Shown here piece by piece: positions 34,203 to 43,407 of a stretch of 43,502 nt of DNA. The stretch spans positions 1-43,502 of the forward strand of contig JANYJX010000072.1 in the NCBI GenBank assembly GCA_025358355.1, given 5' to 3'. Both the position numbers and the translations under genes were made by a program. Source of the DNA: Actinomycetes bacterium. Its GTDB lineage: Bacteria > Actinomycetota > Thermoleophilia > Gaiellales > Gaiellaceae. The notes beneath the pieces were generated by a model. The model searched no databases. It was given only the letters and a program-made list of their open reading frames with translations, and was not told where the DNA came from. The stretch's first letter is position 1; each line of letters starts with the position of its first letter.

Positions 34203-35101
34203 CGGTAGGGCTCCCAGACGTCGCGCGGCGTCACGCAGTAGGCCGTGTAGTCGGTGTTGCTGATCTGGCAGATGCCGGTCTGCGCCACCATCGCCATCAG
34301 CAGAGCCGCCTGCGGCCGCGCGATGTCGTAGTCCGCGACGATCCATTCGAGTAGCTCGCGGTACGCCTGGCGCGCGCTCCACTCGAGCGGCTTCCCGGAC
34401 ACGAGTGTCGTCCAATTCGTCGCCGTCTCGATACGCGGCCAGGTCATCGACGTCGGTCGCGTGCGCGGCTCCGCGCTCGCCGTGATCAGCGCACCGACTT
34501 CGGGAGGCCCGACGATCTCGCCGTCGCCCATCAGCGCCTTGCTGTCGCCGAAGTAGAGACCGCCGCCGTCGTGCCCGACCGGGAGCACAACGGTCGCGCC
34601 GGCGCGGATCTCGCGGCAGTCGAGGTTGCCGCCGTACCGCCCTTGCAGCATCGCGTGCGGGCTTCCCTCATCGGGCCGCACGGCGAGGCAGCCGATCAAC
34701 GGGCGGGTGGGGAGCGTCGTACGCTCGTCGAAGCGAACGGTTCCACCTTCGGCCGGGAAGATTGCGCACGCACTCTCGTCGTCCCACCACGCGTATGGGT
34801 CGGCGGCGGTGTACGCGCCGTAGACGACGACGCCCGGGGTCGTGACCTCGACCGAGTGGATCGTCACCGCCACTGCGCCGCCCACGACCGCACCGGCGAC
34901 GCTGATCGGCCCGGTGACTGCCCACTTGAGCGCCTCGGCGCGCGCGTAGCTCTCGCGTGTGAACTCGGCAGGCGACGAGAACGTGTTCCCGAAGCCCTCG
35001 ACCGACTCGACCTCGAACCGCTCGCCGGGCTCGACGGTCCCGATCGAGGCGTGCTCGGAGCTGTAGGCGTACTTGGCGTCGTTCTCCGAGAAGCGCTGCA
35101 T
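34199..35101 (-). CDS. Acetamidase/formamidase family protein
   Basis: 300 residues from ATG at 35101. FmdA/AmdA-family features: VEPGERFEVESVEGFGNTF at the N-terminus, IHSVEVTTPGVVVYG, CLAVRPDEGSPH, GGNLDCREIRAGATVVLPVGHDGGGLYFGD and HAMLQGRYGG, with the metal-binding acidic residues in place. Such enzymes hydrolyse short amides to ammonia and acid. The ATG has no clear Shine-Dalgarno, but TATAGT lies 10 bp upstream on this strand, consistent with a nearly leaderless transcript. It is divergent from the SDR gene with only 30 bp between starts. Confidence 0.88.
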   Translation of the reverse strand: MQRFSENDAKYAYSSEHASIGTVEPGERFEVESVEGFGNTFSSPAEFTRESYARAEALKWAVTGPISVAGAVVGGAVAVTIHSVEVTTPGVVVYGAYTAADPYAWWDDESACAIFPAEGGTVRFDERTTLPTRPLIGCLAVRPDEGSPHAMLQGRYGGNLDCREIRAGATVVLPVGHDGGGLYFGDSKALMGDGEIVGPPEVGALITASAEPRTRPTSMTWPRIETATNWTTLVSGKPLEWSARQAYRELLEWIVADYDIARPQAALLMAMVAQTGICQISNTDYTAYCVTPRDVWEPYR

Positions 35102-35110
35102 CCCGGCGCG

Positions 35111-35118
35111 ACTATATT
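35111..35118. promoter_or_regulatory. Overlapping divergent -10 elements
   Basis: ACTATATT contains TATATT on the plus strand (35113-35118) and TATAGT on the minus strand (35116-35111). They would serve the SDR and the acetamidase gene and place both starts within a few bases of the initiation codons. The -35 hexamers are poor. Confidence 0.35.
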
Positions 35119-35131
35119 GCTGCGTTCCCTC

Positions 35132-35899
35132 GTGCAACGTCTTACCGATCAGGTCGCCGTCGTGACCGGCGCCGCGCAAGGCATTGGCCGCGGGATCGCA
35201 TCCGTGCTCGCGGCAGAGGGCGCCCGGGTCGTGATCTGCGATCTCGACGCCGATCTCGCCGAGTCGACAGCGACCGACCTCCGCGCACAGGGCCTGGACG
35301 TGCTCGCGGTCGCGACGGATGTCACCGAGCGGGCTTCGGTCGACGCGATGGCAGCCCGGGTCGTCGCCGACTACGGCCGGATCGACATCCTGGCGGCGAA
35401 TGCGGGGATCTATCCAACCGCAGCTCTCGCCGAGATCGACGACGCGATGTGGGATCGCGTGATGGACGTCAACGTGACCGGGGCCGTTCGGGTCGTCCAG
35501 GCGTGCATGCCTGCGATGGTGTCGCGCACGTACGGGCGAATCGTGCTCACCTCCTCGATCACGGGGCCTCTCACAGGCCAGCCAGGGTTCACCCACTACG
35601 GCGCATCGAAGGCCGCGATGCTCGGCTTCATGCGCTCCGCCGCGGTCGAGTTGGCGACGAGTGGCGTCACGGTCAACGCCGTCCTCCCCGGAAACGTCAA
35701 GACACCGGGATTCGCGACCATGAGCGACGAGCATCAGCGCCTGATGCTGACATCGATCCCGATGAGGCGGTACGCCGACCCTGAGGACATTGGCTGGGCA
35801 GTGCGTTTCCTCGCCTCTCCCGAAGCTGGGTACATAACGGGTCAGACGCTGATCGTGGACGGCGGCCAGGTGCTCCCCGAAGCGCCTCTCCTGCCCTAG
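35132..35899 (+). CDS. Short-chain dehydrogenase/reductase, FabG-like
   Basis: 255 residues from GTG at 35132. Classical SDR motifs: VVTGAAQGIGRGIA (NAD(P)-binding), CDLDAD after the second strand, suggesting NAD preference, LAANAGIYP, the catalytic serine in VLTSSITGP, HYGASKAAM (Tyr and Lys), and VLPGNVKTPGF. The C-terminal GYITGQTLIVDGGQVLPE is typical. It oxidises or reduces a secondary alcohol or ketone. It is divergent from the acetamidase and lies 100 bp upstream of the sugar ABC operon, so a role in converting an imported sugar or polyol is possible but not shown. Confidence 0.92.
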   Translation: MQRLTDQVAVVTGAAQGIGRGIASVLAAEGARVVICDLDADLAESTATDLRAQGLDVLAVATDVTERASVDAMAARVVADYGRIDILAANAGIYPTAALAEIDDAMWDRVMDVNVTGAVRVVQACMPAMVSRTYGRIVLTSSITGPLTGQPGFTHYGASKAAMLGFMRSAAVELATSGVTVNAVLPGNVKTPGFATMSDEHQRLMLTSIPMRRYADPEDIGWAVRFLASPEAGYITGQTLIVDGGQVLPEAPLLP

Positions 35900-35915
35900 C
35901 CAGCAACGCAGCCGG

Positions 35916-35943
35916 TTGACACATGCTGCGCAAGTCGTAAAGC
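35916..35943 (+). promoter_or_regulatory. Probable promoter of the sugar ABC operon
   Basis: A consensus TTGACA (35916-35921) lies 16 bp from TAAAGC (35938-35943), about 58 bp before the start codon of the binding-protein gene. Confidence 0.5.
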
Positions 35944-36000
35944 TCGACCGTCAGTAGGCCAATCGGCAGTCGTCCTTAGGGCAATGGAGCGGAGGGCACC

Positions 36001-37353
36001 ATGGCGAGGAAGCACGTTCTTGCGGCGCTTGGAGCAGTACTCGTGCTGAGCGCAGCGATATTCGCGTCGAGCGCGGCTTCCAAGCCGGCCGGGGTCGTCG
36101 CTGACGATCCGAACAACGCGACCCTGACGTACTGGTACTGGGGCGAAGACGACGCACCCGGGGCAACCAACTGGATCAAGAAGGAAGCCGCCGCGTACCA
36201 GACGGCGCATCCGAAGGTGAAGATCAAGATCGTCATTCAGTCCACCGACACGCTGACGTCGGCGTTCACAACGGCGGCTCAGACGAAGAGTGGGCCCGAC
36301 ATCGCGACGCAGTGGGCAACCCTGCCGGTGCTGACACCGGCCTGGAACGGCTCTTCCGTCGCGATTTCCGATTACGTGCCCGCCAGCGAGACCAAGAACT
36401 GGATCGGCACCTCCGAGAACCTGTCGGGCGGCAAGCTGTGGGCGATGCCGCAGTACCTGCTCGGCATCCCGTTCGTCTGGAACAAGGCGATGTTCAAGAA
36501 GGCTGGTTTGAACCCGAACAAGGGACCGAAGACGTGGACGGAGCTCCTCGCGGACGCCAAGAAGCTCAAAGCAGCTGGCATCACGCCGTTCGGCATGGGC
36601 AACAAGGACGGCTACGGCGGCGCCTGGTTCTTCTCGCTGATCGGCAAGCAGAACCTGAATTCGATCGACGAGCTGAAGGCCGCGATGCTCGGCAAGGCCA
36701 AGTTCTCGGACCCGAAGTTCTCGGGCTACCTCCAAGTGCTCGCCGACTTCAAGAAGGCCGGCTACCTCAACTCGGACGTCGCGTCGATCAGCTTCCCACA
36801 GGGCTTGCAGCTCTTCGGCCAGAAGAAGGTCGCGATGTCCTGGGTCACCGACGGCAACGTCACAGCGGCGGCGAAGGCGCTCGGTGGCGCCAAGGCGATG
36901 GGCGTCGGCCCGATCCCGAAGTGGGGCAAGGGCAAGCTCGCGTCGAGTTATGACACCACGCAGTCTTCGTCGGCGTTCATTACGAGCTGGTCGAAGCACC
37001 CGAAGGCGGCAGCACAGTTCCTCGTGTTCCTGCACTCCCAGCAGGCGATGAAGAACTGGTACGCGGCGACCGGCGTGTTCCCGGCCGACAAGCGCTTCCC
37101 GGCGTCGCTCGTGACCGATCCGATCGCGAAGCAGCAGCTCGCACTCGACCTGTCACCGGTCTCGGTGTGGCCCGAGAACTTCGTACCGCCGCAAGTCGAC
37201 GGGAACGCCGACCTGGCCGCCGGTGAGCTGATCACCTCCGGCTCAGGCTCACCCGCCGATGCGGTGAAGCTCTGGGAACGCGAGCTCGCCAAGTGGAAGG
37301 CGCAGCACCCGGATGAGTTCAAGAACTACACGAAGTGGGTCTCAGGAGGCTGA
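36001..37353 (+). CDS. Sugar ABC transporter substrate-binding protein (family 1)
   Basis: 450 residues from ATG at 36001, four bases after GGAGGG. Residues 1-27 form a signal peptide without a lipobox cysteine. The mature protein is a family-1 solute-binding protein (LTYWYWGEDDAPGATNWIKKEAAAYQ, PDIATQWATLPVLTPAW, MPQYLLGIPFVWNKAMFKKAGL, GPKTWTELLADAKKLKAAGITPFG). Aromatic residues typical of carbohydrate binding are frequent. It is the first gene of an importer operon, with two permeases downstream. The ligand is probably an oligosaccharide or glycoside, by family; the exact sugar is unknown. Without a lipobox, its attachment to the membrane is unclear. Confidence 0.92.
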   Translation: MARKHVLAALGAVLVLSAAIFASSAASKPAGVVADDPNNATLTYWYWGEDDAPGATNWIKKEAAAYQTAHPKVKIKIVIQSTDTLTSAFTTAAQTKSGPDIATQWATLPVLTPAWNGSSVAISDYVPASETKNWIGTSENLSGGKLWAMPQYLLGIPFVWNKAMFKKAGLNPNKGPKTWTELLADAKKLKAAGITPFGMGNKDGYGGAWFFSLIGKQNLNSIDELKAAMLGKAKFSDPKFSGYLQVLADFKKAGYLNSDVASISFPQGLQLFGQKKVAMSWVTDGNVTAAAKALGGAKAMGVGPIPKWGKGKLASSYDTTQSSSAFITSWSKHPKAAAQFLVFLHSQQAMKNWYAATGVFPADKRFPASLVTDPIAKQQLALDLSPVSVWPENFVPPQVDGNADLAAGELITSGSGSPADAVKLWERELAKWKAQHPDEFKNYTKWVSGG

Positions 37354-38246
37354 GTACGTCGCCTGATGCGAGCCGTCGCCGGCGTCGTCGGCGGCGGCGG
37401 CTCTGGCCCTATCTCTACGTCCTACCCGCGCTCCTCGCGATGGGTTTCGCGTTCGGCTACCCGCTCGTGCAGGTCGTGCGCGAGAGCTTTTACGCAGGCA
37501 ACTTCGCCTCGCCGATCTGGGTCGGACTCGACAACTACAAGGGCGTCATCGCCGACCCCGAGTTCCACACGTCGCTGCTGAACAACCTCAAGCTGCTGGT
37601 AGCGGTTCCCGTAATGCTCGGGCTCGGCCTGCTGATCGCGCTCGTGCTCAACGACCGAATTCGCGGTGGACGCCAGTACCAGGCGATCGTCTTTCTCCCG
37701 TACGTGCTGCCGGCGACTGCGATCGGTATCGCGTTCTCGTTCCTGCTGCAGCAGAACGGCGTGCTCAACACGGCGCTGCGCTCGGCTCATCTGGGTGTGC
37801 TAGCACAGGACTGGCTCGGGAACGCGCACCTGGCGATCGTCTCGGTCGGCGGGCTGGTCGTCTGGCAACAGCTCGGGTTCGGCGTCGTCGTGTTCACGGC
37901 CGCACTGCTCGCGTTGCCACCCGAAACTGCTGAGGCTGCGCGCATCGACGGCGCTGGCTGGTGGGCGCTGCAGCGGCGCGTCCTCATCCCGCAGATCCGT
38001 CCGATCATCGAGCTGCTCACTGTGATCCAGGTGATCACGGTGCTCACGTGGGTCTTCAACTACGTCTACGTGCTCACGTCGGGTGGGCCGGGCTACGCCT
38101 CGAGCGTGATGGAGCTGTACATCTGGAGGAGCTTTTCGAACGGCGCGAATGGAACCGCGGCGAGCGTGGCGGTGATGCTGCTCGGGATGGCGAGCGTACT
38201 GATCGGCCTCTCGCTGTGGGTGCGGCGGCGGGCGGTGGCGACGTGA
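37335..38246 (+). CDS. Sugar ABC transporter permease (MalF/UgpA-like)
   Basis: 303 residues from GTG at 37335, overlapping the previous gene by 19 bp; no better in-frame start follows. Six membrane helices and the EAA loop (ETAEAARIDGAGWWALQRRVLIPQIRP) identify a MalF-type permease. Other marks are LYVLPALLAMGFAFGYPLVQVV and IVFLPYVLPATAIGIAFSFLL. Nine consecutive arginines (residues 14-22) directly precede the first helix, which fits the positive-inside rule in an extreme form. It pairs with the next gene, which overlaps it by four bases. Confidence 0.93.
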   Translation: MGLRRLSTSPDASRRRRRRRRRLWPYLYVLPALLAMGFAFGYPLVQVVRESFYAGNFASPIWVGLDNYKGVIADPEFHTSLLNNLKLLVAVPVMLGLGLLIALVLNDRIRGGRQYQAIVFLPYVLPATAIGIAFSFLLQQNGVLNTALRSAHLGVLAQDWLGNAHLAIVSVGGLVVWQQLGFGVVVFTAALLALPPETAEAARIDGAGWWALQRRVLIPQIRPIIELLTVIQVITVLTWVFNYVYVLTSGGPGYASSVMELYIWRSFSNGANGTAASVAVMLLGMASVLIGLSLWVRRRAVAT

Positions 38247-39079
38247 AGAGGGCAACCGGCGGGCGCGTCGTGGGCCTGCTGGCGAAGCACGCGTTCCTCG
38301 TGATCATCTGCCTGGCCGCGCTGTACCCGCTGTGGTTCATCGTGTCGACAGCGCTCAAGTCCAACGCCGCCTACCAGCTGAACCCGACCGGCTTCCCGAC
38401 ACACCCTTCGTTTGGTGCGCTGCGCTCGATCGTGGTCGACCAGCCGCTGCCGCGCTGGATGCTGAACAGCTTCCTGGTCACGATCTCGTCCGTGGCGGTG
38501 TCGACGCTGATCGCGTTGCTCGCCGCCTACGCGATCGTGTTCGGCAGTTTCCGCGGCCACAAGATCTTCCTCTCGACGAGCGTGGCGCTGATGGTGGTGC
38601 CGCCCGTCACGCTGCTCGTGCCGATGTTCGTGTTCATGGTCGACCGCGGCTGGGTCAACCACTTGCAGTCGGTGATCATCTTCTACTCCGGCTTGCTCGT
38701 GCCGTTCGCGATCTTCTTCCTGACCAACTTCTTCCGCACCGTCCCGCACGAGCTGATCGAGGCGGCGTCGGTCGAAGGCGCCGGGCCGTTCACGGTGCTG
38801 CGCCGCGTGGTGATGCCGCTGTCCGGTGCGGCAGGTTTCACGCTCGTGGTCGTGCAGGCGATCTGGGTCTGGAACGAGTTGCTGATCGCCCTTGTCTTCC
38901 TGCAGGACGAGAGCGCGCGCACGCTGATGTCCGGTCTCGCGCAGTTCCAGGGCCGCTACTCGACCAACCAGCCACTCGTGCTCGCGGGTGCGCTCGTTTC
39001 GATCGCTCCGGTCGTGCTGCTCTATCTCTCAGGTCAGCGCTTCTTCGTCCGCGGTCTGACCGCCGGGATCGGCAAGTAG
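38243..39079 (+). CDS. Sugar ABC transporter permease (MalG/UgpE-like)
   Basis: 278 residues from GTG at 38243 (GTGA overlap). It is a six-helix MalG-type protein with the usual N-terminal LYPLWFIVSTALKSN. The EAA loop is ELIEAASVEGAGPFTVLRRVVMPLSG. The C-terminal FFVRGLTAGIGK is characteristic of this group. It completes the membrane part of the importer. Its TAG stop and the TAG of the convergent ATPase gene lie together in the palindrome TAGCGCTA (39077-39084), so no terminator separates the two genes. Confidence 0.94.
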   Translation: MKRATGGRVVGLLAKHAFLVIICLAALYPLWFIVSTALKSNAAYQLNPTGFPTHPSFGALRSIVVDQPLPRWMLNSFLVTISSVAVSTLIALLAAYAIVFGSFRGHKIFLSTSVALMVVPPVTLLVPMFVFMVDRGWVNHLQSVIIFYSGLLVPFAIFFLTNFFRTVPHELIEAASVEGAGPFTVLRRVVMPLSGAAGFTLVVVQAIWVWNELLIALVFLQDESARTLMSGLAQFQGRYSTNQPLVLAGALVSIAPVVLLYLSGQRFFVRGLTAGIGK

Positions 39080-39081
39080 CG

Positions 39082-40230
<1,149 letters not shown>

Positions 40231-40745
40231 GTCAGAAGCTCGCTGGGAGATAAACGTGCATGCAGGGAGGGTATGCACCAAGCAGTCGGGACGCCGTGTG
40301 CAGGCCTCCTGAGTTTCTCAGACAGGGTCTGACAGACGCTCGCGACTGCCGGCAGGCCTGGCGACCTCTTGCGCCTCGACCGGACGGAGGATCGTGCTGT
40401 GTCGGCGGAGACTCTCGGCGCAACCGCATCACCGCTTCCTTCAACCGAGCAGCCGATCCGCGCAGCCGAGTGGTTGGTGCCCTCTCACTGGCGACGGATC
40501 TCGGTACCTGACAGCCACCCGAGCACGCGATGCACACGTATGGGTGCTCTTCGACTGGGATGCAGCCGGCTCGCATGACGCGTAGCACGTCTCCCGTGCG
40601 GAGCGCCGAAATGGGCGGCGGCTCGACCCGGAAGCTGCCGCACGCGGGGCCGCCGTCGCCAGCTACCACCGCGTGCAGCAGCGTACCCCTAACTCTCAGC
40701 CGGGTGCTGCCTGCCGGGGTGTCTTCTCCCCGACGTTCGTCTGGA
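40231..40745. other. 515-bp non-coding region upstream of the sugar ATPase
   Basis: No convincing gene was found: open frames here have poor protein character. A palindrome GTGCAT-N11-ATGCAC (40256-40278) lies 25-48 bp upstream of the ATPase start and could be an operator. The rest shows no tRNA, CRISPR or clear terminator. Confidence 0.35.
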
Positions 40746-41066
40746 CTATGCGCCGGGCGCTCTGTACTGCGTGTTCCTCTCAGCGGCGGCGTCGATCTCC
40801 TCGGGCGTGAGCAGCTGGGTCGTGGTGATCCGAGCTCCGCCACCGGCGGCGACGGTCAGGCTGATCGCCGCGACATCCAGGACGTTGGGCACTTCGGCGA
40901 CCAGGTACGCGTCATCCTCTCCGAGCGCGTAGTCGAACATCTCCATCTTGCCGCCTGCTGCCTCGAGGAGCTTGACGATTGTCGCGCGCCGGGAGCTTCC
41001 GCCCTCCGCGAGCAAGCCCTTGGCGCCGTCAGTCGAGTACGAGACCTTCCAGAGATAGCGTGCCAT
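40746..41066 (-). CDS. GYD-domain protein
   Basis: 106 residues from ATG at 41066, six bases after a GGAAGG ribosome site. The sequence MARYLWKVSYSTDGAKGLLAEGGSSRRATIVKLLEAAGGKMEMFDYALGEDDAYLVAEVP is that of GYD-domain proteins, small ferredoxin-fold proteins of unknown function found in many actinobacteria. It lies 72 bp after the cupin gene on the same strand, so the two probably form an operon. A regulator gene is divergent from them. Confidence 0.88.
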   Translation of the reverse strand: MARYLWKVSYSTDGAKGLLAEGGSSRRATIVKLLEAAGGKMEMFDYALGEDDAYLVAEVPNVLDVAAISLTVAAGGGARITTTQLLTPEEIDAAAERNTQYRAPGA

Positions 41067-41138
41067 TGCGAGCCTTCCTTTCGGGAGTGGTTTGGCGCGA
41101 CGGTGTCGCACCCGGGAACTACAGTGGTCGAGGCCGAA

Positions 41139-41552
41139 TCAGGCGGGTCCGCCGATGACCGCCAGGTTCAGTGGCATCAGCGGCTCGTCGAAGGTGACGG
41201 TGTCAGCGGCCTCGTCGAAGAAGAAGAAGAGCATGCGAGCGGCGTCGTCACCGGTGTTTACGACCCGATGCCGCGAGCCGCCGGCGATCTGCACCAGCTT
41301 GCCCGGAGCAACGGTCTCGGTTCCTCCGTCGACCTCGAACTCGACGGTGCCGTCGAGCACGAGCACCACCTCGTTGGCGCTATCGAAGTGGGTCGGGATC
41401 GCGCCCCCGGGTGCGAGCTCGGCGTAGGCGACGGACGCCCCGGTTGCACCGGTCTCCGCGTTGATCGCAAAAGCGAAGCTGACCTTTTCCGTGGGTTCGA
41501 CCTTCGACCACACCTCGAGCAGGTCGAGTGCGTGCAGGTCAATCGTCTTCAT
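41139..41552 (-). CDS. Cupin-domain protein
   Basis: 137 residues from ATG at 41552, seven bases after GGGAGG. A single cupin barrel: AELAPGGAIPTHFDSANEVVLVLDGTVEFEVDG is motif 1, with one histidine and a glutamate in place of the fuller HxH pattern. PGKLVQIAGGSRHRVVNTGDDAARML is motif 2, with the second histidine. It may bind a metal or a small ligand; no enzyme activity can be deduced. It is first in the cupin-GYD pair, divergent from the HTH/TPR regulator, which may control it. Confidence 0.88.
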   Translation of the reverse strand: MKTIDLHALDLLEVWSKVEPTEKVSFAFAINAETGATGASVAYAELAPGGAIPTHFDSANEVVLVLDGTVEFEVDGGTETVAPGKLVQIAGGSRHRVVNTGDDAARMLFFFFDEAADTVTFDEPLMPLNLAVIGGPA

Positions 41553-41649
41553 CCTGGTGCCTCCCGTCCGAGCGTTGGGTTGCGGTGAGTGACCTCCCGA
41601 ACCTACGACAGGCGGACGCTCCGCGTAATGACCGTGGTGGTGAGACTTT

Positions 41650-41667
41650 CCTTACCCCCAGGTAAGG
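41650..41667. promoter_or_regulatory. Candidate operator palindrome before the HTH/TPR regulator
   Basis: CCTTACC-CCCA-GGTAAGG is a perfect 7-bp inverted repeat with a 4-bp centre. It ends 8 bp before the regulator ATG and includes its Shine-Dalgarno (AAGG). It is placed for autoregulation within the region shared with the cupin operon. Confidence 0.5.
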
Positions 41668-41675
41668 TCGTTGGG

Positions 41676-42980
41676 ATGGTCGACGAGCCCCCCGAACTGA
41701 CGCGTCGCGAGCGTGACGTCCTCGTGGCGCTCTGCCGACCCGCCCTCGGCGAGGGCGTCTTCACCGAGCCTGCGACGGTGCGAGAGATCGCGGCCGAGCT
41801 CGTGGTCACCGACGCCGCGGTGAAGCAACATCTGCTGCACCTCTACGACAAGTTCGAGGTCCCGGCTGATGGCTCGCGTCGGCGCGCCGCGTTGGCTCGC
41901 GAGGCGATCCGACGAAATGCCACCGGCCTTAGCGACCTGCAGCCGTCGTCGAGGCGTCGGGCGCAAGTCGAGGCAATGCTGCAGGAGGGGAGATCTGCCA
42001 ACGAGGCGCACGATTGGGAGAAGGCGTTCGAGTTCCTCGATGCGGCGGACTCGGTGGAGCCGCTCGGCGCGGCGGATCTCGTGCGGCTCGCCGACGCAGG
42101 CATGTGGACGAACCGGCACGAGCACTCGCTCGAATGCAAGCGGCGCGCGTACCAGGCGCACCTGCGCGTCGGCGACACGGTGCTTGCGGCAGCAGTGGCC
42201 CTGATACTGGCGCTCCACCACTGGGGCCGTCGCGAGTTCGCGGTCGCCGCCGGCTGGCTCGCCAAGGCCGAGCGCGACCTCGAGCAGGCGCCGGATGTCC
42301 TCCAACAGGCGCTCCTTGCGATCGCGCAGGCGTTCTGGGCTGAGGCTGCCGCTGACTGGAACACCGTTCTCGAGCGCGCGCGCCACGCCCATGCGATCGC
42401 CCGGAGTCACGGAAGCGCCGACTTCGAGGCGCTTGGATGCGCATTCGAAGGCCTTGCGTTGACGCAGATGGGGGAGGTCGCGGCGGGAATGCGACTGCTC
42501 GACGAGGCCATGGCGAGCGCCCTTGGCGGTGTTCTCGGGCCGTTGGCGACCGGGGTCATCTACTGCCGCATGCTCTGCGCGTGCGCCGACCTCCAGGACT
42601 TCGGTCGCGCTGATGAGTGGACAACTGCCGTGAGTGATAACGCGTCGACACCCGGGCTTGCCGGGTTACCCGGAGACTGTCGTACGCATCGTGCGGCGGT
42701 TCTGATCAGGAGCGGCGCGTGGGCGGAGGGTGCTATCGAAGCTCAACGCGCTGTTGCGGAGGCGGCGACGTTCGATCTGACGCACCTGGGCATTGCGTTC
42801 TCCGAGCTCGCTGAGATTCGGCTCCGCCAGGGTGACTTCGACGCCGCCGAAGAGGCGCTCATCAGAACAGCCCGATCGCCGGTATCGACTAGGGCCGCGA
42901 CGCCGTGTTCGAGCAGTTCGGCCGAAACGGCTGTGAGACGAATGGCACGTTCGAGGCCGACGTCGAATAGCTCTTCGTGA
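41676..42980 (+). CDS. HTH transcriptional regulator with TPR-like repeats, probably 3'-truncated
   Basis: 434 residues from ATG at 41676. Residues 1-75 carry a LuxR-type HTH (LTRRERDVLVALC, ATVREIAAELVVTDAAVKQHLLHLYDKF). The rest is an alpha-helical TPR-like array (NEAHDWEKAFEFLDAADSV, AAGWLAKAERDLEQ, GMRLLDEAMASA, RQGDFDAAEEALIR). From about residue 400 (near 42880) the helical pattern stops abruptly and a low-complexity Ser/Arg tail runs to the stop. At the same place a piece of an unrelated NTF2-like gene begins in another frame. The C-terminus therefore appears to have been replaced by a deletion or insertion event. It may still regulate the divergent cupin-GYD operon. Confidence 0.75.
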   Translation: MVDEPPELTRRERDVLVALCRPALGEGVFTEPATVREIAAELVVTDAAVKQHLLHLYDKFEVPADGSRRRAALAREAIRRNATGLSDLQPSSRRRAQVEAMLQEGRSANEAHDWEKAFEFLDAADSVEPLGAADLVRLADAGMWTNRHEHSLECKRRAYQAHLRVGDTVLAAAVALILALHHWGRREFAVAAGWLAKAERDLEQAPDVLQQALLAIAQAFWAEAAADWNTVLERARHAHAIARSHGSADFEALGCAFEGLALTQMGEVAAGMRLLDEAMASALGGVLGPLATGVIYCRMLCACADLQDFGRADEWTTAVSDNASTPGLAGLPGDCRTHRAAVLIRSGAWAEGAIEAQRAVAEAATFDLTHLGIAFSELAEIRLRQGDFDAAEEALIRTARSPVSTRAATPCSSSSAETAVRRMARSRPTSNSSS

Positions 42981-43144
42981 ACGAAGACGGCCGGATCATA
43001 GGTCTCCACCTCAACAGCGGAGAGCGGAACAGCAAGCGACTCGACACGCGCTACTGCATCGTCTTCGAGGTCAAGGATGGCCGCATGATCTCAGGCCGGG
43101 AGCACTTCTTCCATCTCGCCAACCGGGACGACGTCTGGTCGTAG
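42893..43144 (+). pseudogene. SnoaL/NTF2-like gene remnant
   Basis: In one frame the text GRDAVFEQFGRNGCETNGTF, a TAG at 42968-42970, then LFVNEDGRIIGLHLNSGERNSKRLD, YCIVFEVKDGRMISGREHFF and DDVWS with a stop at 43144 matches the second half of SnoaL-like/NTF2-fold proteins. There is no start, the N-terminal half is missing, and a TAG also lies directly upstream (42890-42892). It is a 5'-truncated remnant fused behind the regulator gene. No function is expected. Confidence 0.65.
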
Positions 43145-43154
43145 CCGCAGAAAG

Positions 43155-43189
43155 ACCGCGAGGCCCGTCGACTTGGCGGGCCTCGCGGT
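43155..43189. terminator. Perfect 13-bp hairpin terminator
   Basis: ACCGCGAGGCCCG (43155-43167), a 9-nt loop, and the complement at 43177-43189, preceded by AAAG and followed by TTTC. It could work on either strand and lies between the NTF2 remnant and the transposase remnant. Confidence 0.85.
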
Positions 43190-43199
43190 TTCAGCACGG

Positions 43200-43386
43200 A
43201 GTCTTTGGCGGAGCTAAGCGGAACACTTGCGAGCCTCGACTACGACTCGAGCGACAGCTCGCCAAGACACCCCGCGGGCTCGCACAACGAATCGCACAAC
43301 GCCTACTCGCCTTCACACTCGGCATCCTGCTCAACACCCAAAGCGACCGACCCGCACGCACCCTCGCAGCCAACGACGGCCGCTAA
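43200..43386 (+). mobile_element. Transposase C-terminal remnant
   Basis: One frame reads RLRLERQLAKTPRGLAQRIAQ, then RLLAFTLGILLNTQ and PARTLAANDGR, ending in TAA at 43384. The 'RIAQRLLAxxxGIxxN' end is typical of DDE transposases, IS982-like by pattern. Everything upstream of this end is missing and there are no visible terminal repeats, so it is a scar rather than an active element. The exact family is uncertain. Confidence 0.5.
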
Positions 43387-43407
43387 CTCACCTCAAGCCT
43401 CTAGGTG

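Noticed and set aside
32199-34415. 738-codon minus-strand frame spanning the hydrolase and the PLP enzyme gene
   Set aside because: Only its last third carries hydrolase homology; the rest is antisense to the well-supported aldolase-like gene.
40232-40843. 203-codon minus-strand frame with several cysteines
   Set aside because: No conserved motif, no ribosome site, and it overlaps the GYD gene end in another frame.
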